Source: Vreelandella sedimenti (lineage in GTDB: Bacteria; Pseudomonadota; Gammaproteobacteria; Pseudomonadales; Halomonadaceae). Taken from it: a stretch of DNA of 64,000 bases. Below are positions 40,138-47,836 of the stretch, one piece after another. Position 1 is the stretch's first letter. The number at the start of each line of letters is the position of its first letter. The translations under genes and the position numbers were made by a program. The stretch spans positions 18,463 to 82,462 of the forward strand of contig NZ_JACCGK010000009.1 of NCBI RefSeq assembly GCF_013416325.1, given 5' to 3'. The notes under the pieces were generated by a model. That model was not told the origin of the DNA and ran no database searches. It saw nothing but the letters and a program-made list of their open reading frames with translations.

Positions 40138-40261
40138 GATGCCTCCGGTGGTAATGATCCGGAGGGAGGCGAGAAAGATCGAGGGAATGGCGCGGAAAGG
40201 TGGCGTGAAATGAAGCCAAGGCCATCGCTTGATCCCTACGCCGGTACCCGCGCAGCTCGTT

Positions 40262-40375
40262 ATATAAGCAGCGCATTAGCCGGATCAGGTTCAGCGGGAT
40301 CAGCGCTTGGAAGCAAAAAAGCTAGCCCTGCGCCATCTCAGCCGGATTTCACCGGCACCCCGTCAAGCTGTTCGT
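40262..40375 (-). promoter_or_regulatory. TPP riboswitch (THI element)
   Basis: Read on the minus strand, the conserved THI-box segments occur in order: GGGGTGCC (near 40361-40354), GGCTGAGA (near 40343-40336) and CTGAACCTGATCCGGCTAATG (its core ends near 40275). A variable arm with an A/T run lies between. It stands about 125 bp before tenA, and its binding of thiamine pyrophosphate should reduce tenA-thiC expression. The 125 bp between it and tenA must contain the expression platform; I did not find a clear terminator there. Confidence 0.93.
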
Positions 40376-40577
40376 TGGTGGAGTGTAGGAGGGGGGCGGA
40401 GGAGATGCAAGGGGGAGGTTGATACTGCCGAATTAGGCTTTGCTTGGTTGTGAGAGAGTGGAGTAAAGTCAAGATAGAGTTGATAGAACTTCAATGGAAG
40501 AGCCGCAGGTTTAATAAGATTGCTCAGCGTGCCTCATTTAAACCTATATATGCCTTTGATTTTATTAGGAGATCTAT

Positions 40578-40757
40578 ATGCCAATCGTAACCGTTCAGCA
40601 GTCTCCAGGCAGGACTAAAGAGCAACGTGAGCTCTTAGTGAAGCGGATAACCGAAGCATTTTCAGAAGCATATGGAACCAGCCCTGAGGCAGTAACAATC
40701 TTCCTTAACGAATCCAGTAGCGATAGGTTTTCTCAGCGCGGAGGCTATAGCGCTTGA
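40578..40757 (+). CDS. 4-oxalocrotonate tautomerase-family small protein
   Basis: A 59-residue protein. After Met removal it begins with Pro1 (PIVTVQQSPGRTKEQ), the catalytic base of the tautomerase superfamily, and has Arg at position 11 like active members; the helix EQRELLVKRITEAFSEAYG and strand VTIFLNE complete the beta-alpha-beta unit. The tail after NE differs from textbook 4-OT. AGGAG is correctly placed (TTAGGAGATCTAT). It lies alone, ahead of an attC-like site, so it may be the first gene of the cassette-like region. The substrate is unknown. Confidence 0.8.
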   Translation: MPIVTVQQSPGRTKEQRELLVKRITEAFSEAYGTSPEAVTIFLNESSSDRFSQRGGYSA

Positions 40758-40918
40758 CCTCAGGGTGGCCTTGACTCGTTCCATCAGTTTCTTAGGAGCG
40801 GCTTGTATTTACATACAAGTTTTGTTGAGTAGGGCAAAACGCGCAAGCACGCGAATTTTGGATATGTTGCCAAAATTGGCTTTTCTGTCAATAGAATCAA
40901 TGTGATAGAGTCGAAATT

Positions 40919-40977
40919 GGCGGCAGTAAAACCTCAATCAATGTGCCGTCGTGTTTATTGAGGTTTTGCAGTTAGGC
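40919..40977 (+). other. attC-like site 1 (partial match)
   Basis: The right core GTTAGGC (40971-40977) matches the integron consensus GTTRRRY exactly and is preceded by a hairpin, AAAACCTCAAT (40928-40938) with ATTGAGGTTTT (40957-40967). A clean left RYYYAAC core is not present. It directly precedes the GFA-type gene. Other small inverted repeats occur just upstream (40802-40819; 40855-40878). Confidence 0.45.
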
Positions 40978-41010
40978 GTACAATCATTGTTCGGCAGCAA
41001 CTGGATCGAC

Positions 41011-41430
41011 ATGACTGAAGATATAGTTTCTATTAATTCTGGCAGGTGCCGCTGCGGAAAATATCGATTCCGTGTATTCGGAGAGCCTTTCTGGGTTTCG
41101 TACTGCCATTGCTCTGATTGCCGTAAGGCTACGGGGGCGCCAGTTGCCGTTTTCGCAGGTTTCAAGAGCGACGAGGTGAAACTCTTTGGAGAGAAGGCCA
41201 CCACTTACAAGTCGATACCTGAGGTCAAGCGCCTATTTTGTTCACGTTGCGGGACACCGATTGGGTATCAGGACGCCCGACTACCGGGCGAAATTTACTA
41301 CTACATCGGAGTGTTGGAAGAACAATCGAAAGTCGTTCCGCAGCTACATGCCTGGATATCGGAACGGTTGGACTGGCTAAGTATCGCTGATGATCTGCCG
41401 CGCTATCAGCATTTCAGCCGGCCGCGGTAG
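41011..41430 (+). CDS. GFA-family (Mss4-like fold) zinc protein
   Basis: A 139-residue protein. Zinc ligands are in GRCRCGKYRF, SYCHCSDCRKATGAP (the CHCxxC of the family) and FCSRCGTPIGY. These are the marks of the GFA family, named for glutathione-dependent formaldehyde-activating enzyme, though most small members have unproven function. The start 41011 is favoured because the 20 residues upstream look unstructured and run into the putative attC core. It lies between two attC-like sites as a single-gene cassette; GFA genes are common integron cargo. Confidence 0.82.
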   Translation: MTEDIVSINSGRCRCGKYRFRVFGEPFWVSYCHCSDCRKATGAPVAVFAGFKSDEVKLFGEKATTYKSIPEVKRLFCSRCGTPIGYQDARLPGEIYYYIGVLEEQSKVVPQLHAWISERLDWLSIADDLPRYQHFSRPR

Positions 41431-41454
41431 AGTGATCGGATATAGGCGCATGCT

Positions 41455-41514
41455 GCCAAACGCGGCGCTCAAGCCGACGTTCGCAAGTTTGCGTAGCTCA
41501 GCTTTGCGTTATGC
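41455..41514 (+). other. attC-like site 2
   Basis: A 60-bp site from GCCAAAC (41455-41461) to GTTATGC (41508-41514). The left core is one mismatch from the complement of the GTTAGGC that opens the same cassette at 40971. The inner part (GCTCAAGCCGACG, CGTAGCTCAGC) resembles the L boxes of many chromosomal attC sites, around a CGCAA/TTGCG hairpin. Confidence 0.68.
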
Positions 41515-41540
41515 GAACCTAGATATTGGAGTAAATATAC

Positions 41541-41858
41541 ATGATTAAGAGAATATGGCATGGCTGGACAAACCATGAAAATGCCGACAAATACGAGAAC
41601 CTTCTTAAGAATGAGATATTTCCCGGTATTGAGGCAAAGAATATTCATGGCTATTCGAACATCCAGTTGCTAAGAAGAGCACACGAGTCTGAGGTGGAGT
41701 TCATTACGATTATGGACTTTGAATCTTGGGAATCCGTGAAAGCCTTCGTAGGAGAAGATCCGGCTAAGTCGTACGTTCCGGAAAATGCGAGGAAGGTTCT
41801 CTCAAGATATGATGAAAACTCACAGCACTATGAGGTTCGAGAGAATCGCAGCTACTAA
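41541..41858 (+). CDS. ABM-like (antibiotic biosynthesis monooxygenase-fold) small protein
   Basis: A 105-residue protein with the ferredoxin-like alpha/beta pattern of the ABM superfamily: MIKRIWHGWTNHENADKYEN at the start, then FPGIEAKNIHGYSNIQLLRR, EVEFITIMDFESWESVKAF and the terminal HYEV. The IWHG and HYE ends are typical of a conserved subgroup without known substrate. The gene is more AT-rich than the core genes and is bounded by attC-like sites 2 and 3, as one cassette would be. GGAG lies before the ATG (ATTGGAGTAAATATAC). Confidence 0.72.
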   Translation: MIKRIWHGWTNHENADKYENLLKNEIFPGIEAKNIHGYSNIQLLRRAHESEVEFITIMDFESWESVKAFVGEDPAKSYVPENARKVLSRYDENSQHYEVRENRSY

Positions 41859-41889
41859 ATAAATTGTTTGTCAATCTCTCAATAAGCGC

Positions 41890-41977
41890 GCATAACAAAC
41901 AAAAACAGTTCACCTCTGAAAGGCGCGGTCAGACGCCCTCCGCTATTCTGCGGGCGCTGCTGTTTTGGGCGTTGAGG
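41890..41977 (+). other. attC-like site 3
   Basis: The left core GCATAAC (41890-41896) is the exact complement of GTTATGC, the core that opens this cassette at 41508; that is the rule for a cassette excised as a circle. Inner arms CAAAAACAG and CTGTTTTGG pair. The right core GTTGAGG (41971-41977) misses the consensus only at the last base. Length 88 bp. Confidence 0.68.
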
Positions 41978-42064
41978 CTGTAGAAAAAACCGCTGACGGC
42001 TAAGCTCTGGCAGGATCGAGAAAACAGACGAGGAGTGTTCAGTAGGCCGCGCTTCAAAGCTTAA
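41978..42064. other. Non-coding sequence between attC-like site 3 and transposase remnant
   Basis: Together with 42176-42408 this forms a stretch of more than 300 bp without an intact gene. I see no convincing coding frame, promoter or repeat in either part, apart from the GGAGG ribosome-binding site before 42409. Confidence 0.5.
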
Positions 42065-42175
42065 AGCTACAATCAGAACGCCATGGTGGTGATCAACTAC
42101 CAAGATCAGCTCCAGCCTGGCACCTTTGAGCACGCCGTCCACTCCCTGGTTGAACACGCACCTCACCAGGAATAG
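42065..42175 (+). pseudogene. Transposase N-terminal remnant
   Basis: A 37-codon open stretch between stops encodes SYNQNAMVVINYQDQLQPG followed by TFEHAVHSLVEH. The QxxPGTFEHA motif is typical of the N terminus of IS4/IS5-like (IS1182-related, DUF772) transposases. The rest of the gene is missing. It indicates an insertion-sequence event inside the cassette-like region. Confidence 0.5.
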
Positions 42176-42408
42176 AACAATGCGACCACTTCATCCTCAA
42201 CCGTAATCGGATACTGGCGTGTCGATGGAGCATCCGGATTGTACCAGCAAGAGGCCTTTCAGAAGGATGAACGGTGCTACGCACTTCCCAGCTACAGGGT
42301 GTGCGTTTCGGGATAGAGTCCCAGTGGCCTTTACAGACTTTCAGGGAGCGATTATTCATAGTTGTACAAGTTACTCTACAGTAGGTTTTTATTTTTCCAG
42401 GAGGCACC

Positions 42409-42993
42409 ATGCCCTTTACCAAACGCGGTGCAAATCTCACCGTCACCCTGTTAGCAAGTTTGCTGGTCATCACCTTGATCACCGGCTGCTCGAATCCGTC
42501 CTCGGACGCAGAGGAAGAGGCGGCGCAACCGTCGTCGACCCCGCCATCAGCCGAGGCGCCCAATGATTCCGACAAACAGGAAGGTGCCGCTCCCTCGGGG
42601 CAGACCCGGGGGGGTGATGGTTCCGAGATTACGCTGAATGCTCTCACGGAGGAGGACATGAACGAGTCCAGCCTTCCCGGTGAGCTGGGTTGCCAGTTCA
42701 CCACGGATGACAGGGAGGTTTTACTGATTGCCATGGGCAATGTGGGGTCGTCCGATGCAGCGCAGGGGGTGGTCAAGGTCGCCGGTTATGTGGAGCGCGT
42801 GTCGGCACCTGGTGGTTTTAATGGCATTACGGAGTCTCCAACCTTCAATGGCAAGGGCAAGACCGTCCACATTGAGGTCACCGGTGATCCCTCTGAAGGC
42901 GAGGAGTCGCCGCCAAGGCCGGCGATGTTAACGTATGACCGGGCCGACGGCGCTCAGCGTGACTGGCAGGGCGAGTGGCGTTGCGGGCCTTAA
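42409..42993 (+). CDS. Putative lipoprotein of unknown function
   Basis: A 194-residue protein with a signal peptide and lipobox ITGC (Cys27), so it should be lipidated and exported. Residues 28-75 are low-complexity (Ser, Pro, Glu, Ala, Asp), a typical tether. Residues about 76-194 are a small folded domain (GELGCQFTTDDREVLLIAMG ... WQGEWRCG) with two cysteines (near 98 and 192) that could form a disulfide. GGAGG precedes the ATG. It lies between attC-like sites 3 and 4 and is probably cassette cargo. I do not recognise the domain. Confidence 0.75.
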   Translation: MPFTKRGANLTVTLLASLLVITLITGCSNPSSDAEEEAAQPSSTPPSAEAPNDSDKQEGAAPSGQTRGGDGSEITLNALTEEDMNESSLPGELGCQFTTDDREVLLIAMGNVGSSDAAQGVVKVAGYVERVSAPGGFNGITESPTFNGKGKTVHIEVTGDPSEGEESPPRPAMLTYDRADGAQRDWQGEWRCGP

Positions 42994-43043
42994 GGTGCTG
43001 GGTGTCAAAGCGAACCGTAGCCGATACTGAGCGGTAAGCGGTA

Positions 43044-43127
43044 ACTTATAATCAGCCAAGCACGGCGATGCCTTGTTCGTTGCGGCTTCGCCTCCACTAA
43101 CAAGGCTCGCATGCTGCAGCGTTAGAT
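43044..43127 (+). other. attC-like site 4
   Basis: The right end CAGCGTTAGATGC contains GTTAGAT (43121-43127), a perfect GTTRRRY core, in the sequence setting typical of attC 3' ends. Upstream, GCGATGCCTTGTT pairs with AACAAGGCTCGC, with one extra base in one strand, as in folded attC stems. The left core (near 43044) is degenerate. Confidence 0.65.
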
Positions 43128-43153
43128 GCGGAGCTTTTCAACTGAGGTGTGTC

Positions 43154-43222
43154 ATGACACAAAAAGTATTGGCATACCCTTTGAAATGGCACTGGTGCTG
43201 CTACGTTATCGCTTGGGTTTGA
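43154..43222 (+). CDS. Very short open frame after attC-like site 4 (22 codons)
   Basis: ATG 43154 with a good GAGG site opens a 22-codon frame (MTQKVLAYPLKWHWCC then YVIAWV) directly behind the last attC-like core. Its end overlaps the 3' end of the convergent membrane gene by 17 bp. It may be the start of a cassette gene cut off at the array boundary, or a small peptide gene. Confidence 0.3.
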   Translation: MTQKVLAYPLKWHWCCYVIAWV

Positions 43223-43877
43223 TGCTTTTCCAGACCAGCCCAACCAGAGTGATCGCCAATACGGCGAACAGCACGACGGAGCCTGTTGAATCCAGTGCCT
43301 GCAGGGTCAGGCCTGAAACGACCAGCCAGAGCGCGGGAATGATGGCGGCGATCCAGAGGGCAAAACCCCGGAGCATGATAAGCGCCAAGCCCAGCGTGGT
43401 CACCGCCGTGGGGTCGGCATGAATGCCGAACACTTCCGTCTGGTACCAGGAACCGCCGCTCAGTGGCGCCATCAGCGGCATTAATATCAGGCCGAAGAGG
43501 GCGATGGCTATTCCCATCACGACGGGCGGGCTTGTTCGGCTCGGAGTTTTATCCATTCCCCATCCCGTTAGCGCTATCACTACCAGCAGCACGGCCTGGG
43601 CGATGAAAGTGTCGCCAGCATAGCCGCCGGCCCAGTTGAGCGCTGCGTAGCGCTGAATGAAAAACGCGACGGCGACAAAGGCCCAGAGCGGGGCGGGTAG
43701 CAGGCAGGCGAGTCGCGTGCGGTGTTTAAGCGCCAGTGCCAGGGTGGCGGCGCCCAGGGCGAGGGTCAGTAGATGCAGCGGCCAGAAGGTTTCGCCCATG
43801 CGTTCCAACAGGCGAAAGTAAACCTCCGCAGTGAAGGGAATAAAGTCCTGCAGCTGGTAGCTTGTCCACTCGTTCAT
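43206..43877 (-). CDS. DUF6064-like membrane protein
   Basis: A 223-residue protein with six or seven hydrophobic helices. The N terminus (PFTAEVYFRLLERMGETFWP) and following HLLTLALGAATLALALKH helix resemble the DUF6064 family, whose function is unknown. Start 43877 overlaps the upstream reductase stop by four bases (ATGA). Last gene of a four-gene minus-strand operon. The longer open frame upstream is antisense noise within the reductase gene. Confidence 0.65.
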   Translation of the reverse strand: MNEWTSYQLQDFIPFTAEVYFRLLERMGETFWPLHLLTLALGAATLALALKHRTRLACLLPAPLWAFVAVAFFIQRYAALNWAGGYAGDTFIAQAVLLVVIALTGWGMDKTPSRTSPPVVMGIAIALFGLILMPLMAPLSGGSWYQTEVFGIHADPTAVTTLGLALIMLRGFALWIAAIIPALWLVVSGLTLQALDSTGSVVLFAVLAITLVGLVWKSIKPKR

Positions 43878-44821
43878 AGCGACCCGATATAGTCGGTCAT
43901 CCGCTGCCGGGCGTCGGGCGAGGGCATGGGGGAGTGGCCGGCGCGCATGTTCTCGCGCATGTGCTCGACTTGGGTGGTGGCGGGTATCGCGCAGGTGATC
44001 GCTGGGTGGCTGACGATAAACTTCAGCAGGAAGTCCGCCCAGGTTGTGCAGCCGCATTCCTCGTTGGCCCACTCGGGCAATGGCGCGTCACGGCGCTTGA
44101 GGTTCTTGATCAGGCTGCCGCCATCGTAAGGCCGATTGGCGATCACACCGATGCCCCGCTCTTCTGCCAGGGGCAGTAGCCGGTTTTCGGCCTCGCGGTG
44201 GGTGATGTTGTAGGTGAGCTGAACGAAGTCGATATCCTCTGACGTCATGATCTGCTCGATCTCGCTGTGGCGGCGCCCGTGCGAGGTCGTGATGCCGACA
44301 TGGCGGATGTTGCCTTCGGCTTTCATCTCCTGCAGCGCTGCCAGGTGCTCGCGCCAGTCAGCCAGATTGTGTACCTGCACCAGATCGAAGTGCTCCACCT
44401 TCCAGCGCTCTTTAAGCTCGGCCACCTGCTCGCGGGTGGAACCACCGGCGGGGCTCCAGACTTTCTCTGCGGCAAACAGGCTTTCGGGCGTGCCCAGCTG
44501 CTGCAGGGCATAACCCATCACATCCGGCGCCGAGCCATACATGGGCGAGGAATCGATCAGGCCTCCGCCATGATCGAAGAATGCCTTAACCACTTCGGTA
44601 CGCGCATCGAGCAACTGCGGGTCGTTGCCGACATTGAACGTTCGCCAAGTGCCCATGCCGATGACAGGCAGCTTTTTGTCAGTGCCCGCAAAGGCCTTCT
44701 GGCGCATTTCGCCCTTGTCGGCAAGAAGCGATGCGGTTGGGAGCGTCACGGCGGCGAGCGTGGCGCCGATGAGCTTAAGGCTTTGTCTGCGGGTGATGCG
44801 ATGCTTGATGCGATAATTCAT
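43874..44821 (-). CDS. Aldo/keto reductase with Tat signal peptide
   Basis: A 315-residue protein. Residues 1-34 are a twin-arginine signal (ITRRQSLKLIGATLAAVTLP). The mature part is an aldo/keto reductase barrel with the catalytic tetrad visible: Asp90 (LIDSSPMYG), Tyr95, Lys120 (AAEKVW) and His151 (QVHNL). AAGGAG precedes ATG 44821. Export is odd, since NAD(P)H is not available in the periplasm; either a tightly bound cofactor is exported folded by Tat, or the catalytic role differs. It overlaps the flanking genes by 4 bp on each side. Confidence 0.83.
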   Translation of the reverse strand: MNYRIKHRITRRQSLKLIGATLAAVTLPTASLLADKGEMRQKAFAGTDKKLPVIGMGTWRTFNVGNDPQLLDARTEVVKAFFDHGGGLIDSSPMYGSAPDVMGYALQQLGTPESLFAAEKVWSPAGGSTREQVAELKERWKVEHFDLVQVHNLADWREHLAALQEMKAEGNIRHVGITTSHGRRHSEIEQIMTSEDIDFVQLTYNITHREAENRLLPLAEERGIGVIANRPYDGGSLIKNLKRRDAPLPEWANEECGCTTWADFLLKFIVSHPAITCAIPATTQVEHMRENMRAGHSPMPSPDARQRMTDYIGSL

Positions 44822-45231
44822 AGCGGTCGCTCCTTCCGGTTTTTTTGAATCGGCACCGTGGCAGCCAACACCAGCACAAAGCATGTCAGCACAAATACCT
44901 TATTCACAAACCAGTTGGTGCGCCAGATCGACCATTCAGGGTCGGCGAGAAAACGGACGAACAGCGTGCAGATGATAAGGATTTCAATGACGGACATGCC
45001 TACCGCCAAGGCGCGCGTATAGCGTGGTCGCTCAAGCAGCGCCCAGCCCAGCCAGACGTGCGCCAGCGGCCATAGATCCCAATAGATATAGCGTGCCCAG
45101 GGCTCGCCGTATGCCAGCGCGTAACCAATGGGAAACAGGTATTTGATGAACAGCGTCCACGCGGCAAGTATAAACAGCAAGTGGGCGAGAAAGCGGATCC
45201 AGGCATTGGGTTGTTGGGCGGGCAGTGACAT
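44818..45231 (-). CDS. Small membrane protein of unknown function
   Basis: A 137-residue protein with four predicted helices (about 11-30, 45-63, 70-92, 105-125) and a basic C terminus. I do not recognise a family. GGAG lies eight bases before the chosen ATG 45231; a longer frame would run into the neighbouring reductase gene. It is encoded between two aldo/keto reductases and overlaps the Tat-exported one by four bases, so it may serve that enzyme, for example as a membrane partner. This is inference from position. Confidence 0.68.
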   Translation of the reverse strand: MSLPAQQPNAWIRFLAHLLFILAAWTLFIKYLFPIGYALAYGEPWARYIYWDLWPLAHVWLGWALLERPRYTRALAVGMSVIEILIICTLFVRFLADPEWSIWRTNWFVNKVFVLTCFVLVLAATVPIQKNRKERPL

Positions 45232-45268
45232 GACATCGCTCCAGTGCTGGGCCGTTAATGGCTCGTCC

Positions 45269-46090
45269 TCACACCATCTGCAAAGACTGCTTGCGCGCTG
45301 GCGGAGGATAGGCGGCGTCGATCTGTGCCAGATCATCGCCGTCGAGTCTGACATTATCCGCCTCGGCATTCTGCTTGAGGTGATCCAGATTCACGGCCTT
45401 AGGAATTGCAATCACGCCGGGGTGGCGCAGTGCCCAGGCAAGGGCGACTTGCGCGGTGGTGGCGCTGTGTTTGTCGGCGATGCGTTGCAGGGCAGCGTCA
45501 TGCAGTAGAGCGCCGCCTTGCCCGATGGGGCAATAGGCCATGAGCGGCATATTTTGCTGTGCTTGCCAGGGCAGCAGGTCGTATTCAATGCCGCGTGCTT
45601 CGGGGTTGTAGAGCACCTGATTGGTGGCGCAAGCTGGCGCGTCGAGCTCTGCTAAGTCGTCAAGGTCAAAGTTCGACACACCCCAGCGCAGAATCTTGCC
45701 CTGCTCGCGCAGCCGCTCAAACGCTTCCACTGTTTCGCTCAGCGGGTACTGGCCGCGCCAGTGCAGCAGGTAGAGATCGATAGTGTCGGTGCCCAATCGA
45801 CTCAGGCTGCGCTCGCAGGCGTCTTGAACACCCTTGGTGCTGGCGTTGTGCGGGTAGACCTTGCTGACCAGATACACCTCATCGCGCCGGTCACGGATGG
45901 CTTGGCCAACGACTTCTTCAGACCCGCCCTCGGCATACATCTCTGCGGTATCGATCAACGTCATGCCCAGGTCCAGGCCTTCACGCAGCGCCCTGACCTC
46001 AGCCTGCCGCTGCCCGGCATTCTCGCCCATATGCCAAGTGCCCTGGCCGATACGGGGTACGCTTTCTCCGCCTAGTTCGATCGTTTGCAT
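45269..46090 (-). CDS. Aldo/keto reductase (cytosolic)
   Basis: A 273-residue NADPH-dependent reductase. Tetrad: Asp47 (LIDTAEMYAEG), Tyr52, Lys77 (LVSKVYP), His110 (YLLHW). The C-terminal cofactor site reads AIPKAVNLDHLKQNAEA. There is no signal peptide. GGGAAGAG precedes ATG 46090. It is the first gene of the four-gene operon that also encodes the Tat-type reductase and two membrane proteins. Likely substrates are small aldehydes or keto compounds. Confidence 0.9.
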   Translation of the reverse strand: MQTIELGGESVPRIGQGTWHMGENAGQRQAEVRALREGLDLGMTLIDTAEMYAEGGSEEVVGQAIRDRRDEVYLVSKVYPHNASTKGVQDACERSLSRLGTDTIDLYLLHWRGQYPLSETVEAFERLREQGKILRWGVSNFDLDDLAELDAPACATNQVLYNPEARGIEYDLLPWQAQQNMPLMAYCPIGQGGALLHDAALQRIADKHSATTAQVALAWALRHPGVIAIPKAVNLDHLKQNAEADNVRLDGDDLAQIDAAYPPPARKQSLQMV

Positions 46091-46258
46091 AGTCTCTTCC
46101 CGGTTGTGATGCTGTTCCGACTCATGTTCATTAAATGCAGTAACCACCCGAAGGAGTATAAGCTACCAATCAACCAACACGGCAATCCATCGGACGCTCC
46201 TTGAGTATGCTCAACGAGCGACATAATGTTGAGAATCTTATTGAGCGAGGAAATTGAA

Positions 46259-47038
46259 ATGACGCATAGAAAGCAAGCGGTCGTTCTTATTCACGGTTTG
46301 TTTGGCTCTTTGAACGATCCGAAAATATTGGCAGAGTTCGATCAAGTAGAGGTGCATGCGCCTGACTTGATTGGCTACGGCGCGCTTTCCCAGCAAGAAA
46401 CAGCAGGCATCGATTTACTCGCTCAAGCGGAACACGTTGCTAAGTACATTTTAGACGCCGGAATTGAACAGGCTCACATCGTAGGACACTCGGTAGGAGG
46501 CGCAATTGCAGTTTTGCTGGCAGATCGTTTTCCAGAGCTAGTGGCGTCTTTAATCAGCGTGGAAGGAAACCTCACTATTAAAGACGCTTTCTGGTCTGCC
46601 GAATTGGCCTCTATGCCGATAGAGAAAGTTGAAGAAATAGTGGCCGGTTATAGGCACGCGCCATCTGATTGGTTCGCGAGCGCAGGCGTGCCTATTACGG
46701 AATGGACGTCGCGTTTAGCTACCTCCTGGCTTTCCAATCAGCCCGCCACGACCATAAAAGCGCAAGCTAGTGCGGTAGTCGAAGCGACGAAGCCAAATTC
46801 TTATCTCCAAACCCTCTCTCGCCTTATCGATTCCGGCCTTGCCGTCAGTTTAATTGCTGGCTCTCGGTCGCCTGATGGATGGGACGTACCTGAATGGTTG
46901 ACTCGCACATGCACGATGCGAATCAACATTGCGGACACAGGGCATCTAATGATGGCGGAGAGTCCGGCTCGATTTTCGAGCGCTATTCAAACGTGTGTCG
47001 CGTACAACAGGCCAACAGGCCATAACGTAGTGTCTTAA
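46259..47038 (+). CDS. Alpha/beta-hydrolase-fold protein
   Basis: A 259-residue hydrolase. The oxyanion motif VVLIHGLFGS (8-17), nucleophile elbow VGHSVGG with Ser78, and a C-terminal DTGHLMM with catalytic His near 230 define the fold. The third catalytic acid is probably in the SRSPDGWDV region. The substrate (ester, lactone or peptide) cannot be told. AGGA stands eight bases before ATG 46259. The gene is divergent from the reductase operon and has a lower GC content than its neighbours. Confidence 0.85.
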   Translation: MTHRKQAVVLIHGLFGSLNDPKILAEFDQVEVHAPDLIGYGALSQQETAGIDLLAQAEHVAKYILDAGIEQAHIVGHSVGGAIAVLLADRFPELVASLISVEGNLTIKDAFWSAELASMPIEKVEEIVAGYRHAPSDWFASAGVPITEWTSRLATSWLSNQPATTIKAQASAVVEATKPNSYLQTLSRLIDSGLAVSLIAGSRSPDGWDVPEWLTRTCTMRINIADTGHLMMAESPARFSSAIQTCVAYNRPTGHNVVS

Positions 47039-47055
47039 ACTACTGCGCCTTCTTA

Positions 47056-47115
47056 CTATGCGGTTATTTTTACTAGTTACCGCACCGAAGGTGACAGCAG
47101 ATATGCAGATATGGC
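47056..47115 (+). repeat. 60-bp imperfect direct repeat, copy 1
   Basis: Matches 48864-48923 without gaps; the first 17 bases (CTATGCGGTTATTTTTA) are identical. In both copies the ATG opens a frame starting MRLFL; here it ends after 22 codons. Confidence 0.75.
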
Positions 47116-47158
47116 GGCCCGCATGACACCATAACCTTGGATAAAAAAATGAGAGTTC

Positions 47159-47836
47159 ATGATGTTCGAAGATGGTTCGCTAAACCGCTCCTGGCGCTGG
47201 GTGGCGATTGGGGCCACGTTACTCATGGCCAGCTACATATGGATGTGGCATTCCCCTGAAGTCCTTAACCTGCGGCGTTGGGTTGGCGAGGCCCCGTATC
47301 ATCCTCTGGTGGTTATCTCGGTGATCATGATAATGGCGGTGACGTTGGGGGTTGGCCTGCCGGGCGGTATCGGGCTGTGGCTGATTGCGCCTTTTTATAC
47401 GCCATTGGCGGCGACACCGATGCTGATTGTCGGTAGCGTAGCGGGGGCGCTCGGTGCGTACTATCTGTCCTATCGTTTCAGCGACCGCTGGACGCCCACT
47501 GGGCGGGCCTATTCGGTGTTGGTACAGTTGGAAAAACGCAGCGATTTTTTAACGCAGTGTGCCTTGCGTGTACTGCCGGGTTTTCCTCACGCGATAATCA
47601 ATTTTGCCGGTGGCCTGTTGCATTTGCCGTTGATGACCTTCGTGATGGCGGCCCTCATCGGCCTGGGGATGAAGTGGGCCGTTTACGCCAGCGCTATTTA
47701 CGGAACACTGGAAGCGGTGGAAAAAGAGAAGGCTATCGGCCCAAGTGTGATCCTACCATTAATTGCGCTAACGATGCTGTTTCTCGCCGGGGCTTGGGTC
47801 AGACGAAAAATAATGCCCGGTGACTATTCACCCTAG
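47159..47836 (+). CDS. VTT/DedA-like (TVP38/TMEM64) membrane protein
   Basis: A 225-residue membrane protein. The central GLPGGIGLWLIAPFY segment and the GSVAGALGAYYLSYRFSDRW block followed by RVLPGFPHAIINFAGGLLHL match the VTT (SNARE-associated) domain, whose members act in lipid scrambling or cation/proton homeostasis. There are about five helices. The start may be ATG 47159 or the adjacent ATG 47162; the ribosome-binding site is weak. No neighbour points to a specific role. Confidence 0.72.
   Translation: MMFEDGSLNRSWRWVAIGATLLMASYIWMWHSPEVLNLRRWVGEAPYHPLVVISVIMIMAVTLGVGLPGGIGLWLIAPFYTPLAATPMLIVGSVAGALGAYYLSYRFSDRWTPTGRAYSVLVQLEKRSDFLTQCALRVLPGFPHAIINFAGGLLHLPLMTFVMAALIGLGMKWAVYASAIYGTLEAVEKEKAIGPSVILPLIALTMLFLAGAWVRRKIMPGDYSP

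Noticed and set aside
42219..42566. 115-codon frame overlapping the lipoprotein start
   Set aside because: The lipoprotein frame has signal peptide, lipobox and ribosome-binding site; the other frame has none.
43880..44072. Long N-terminal extension of the DUF6064-like protein
   Set aside because: Arg/His-rich antisense translation of the Tat-type reductase gene; ATG 43877 couples to that gene's stop.
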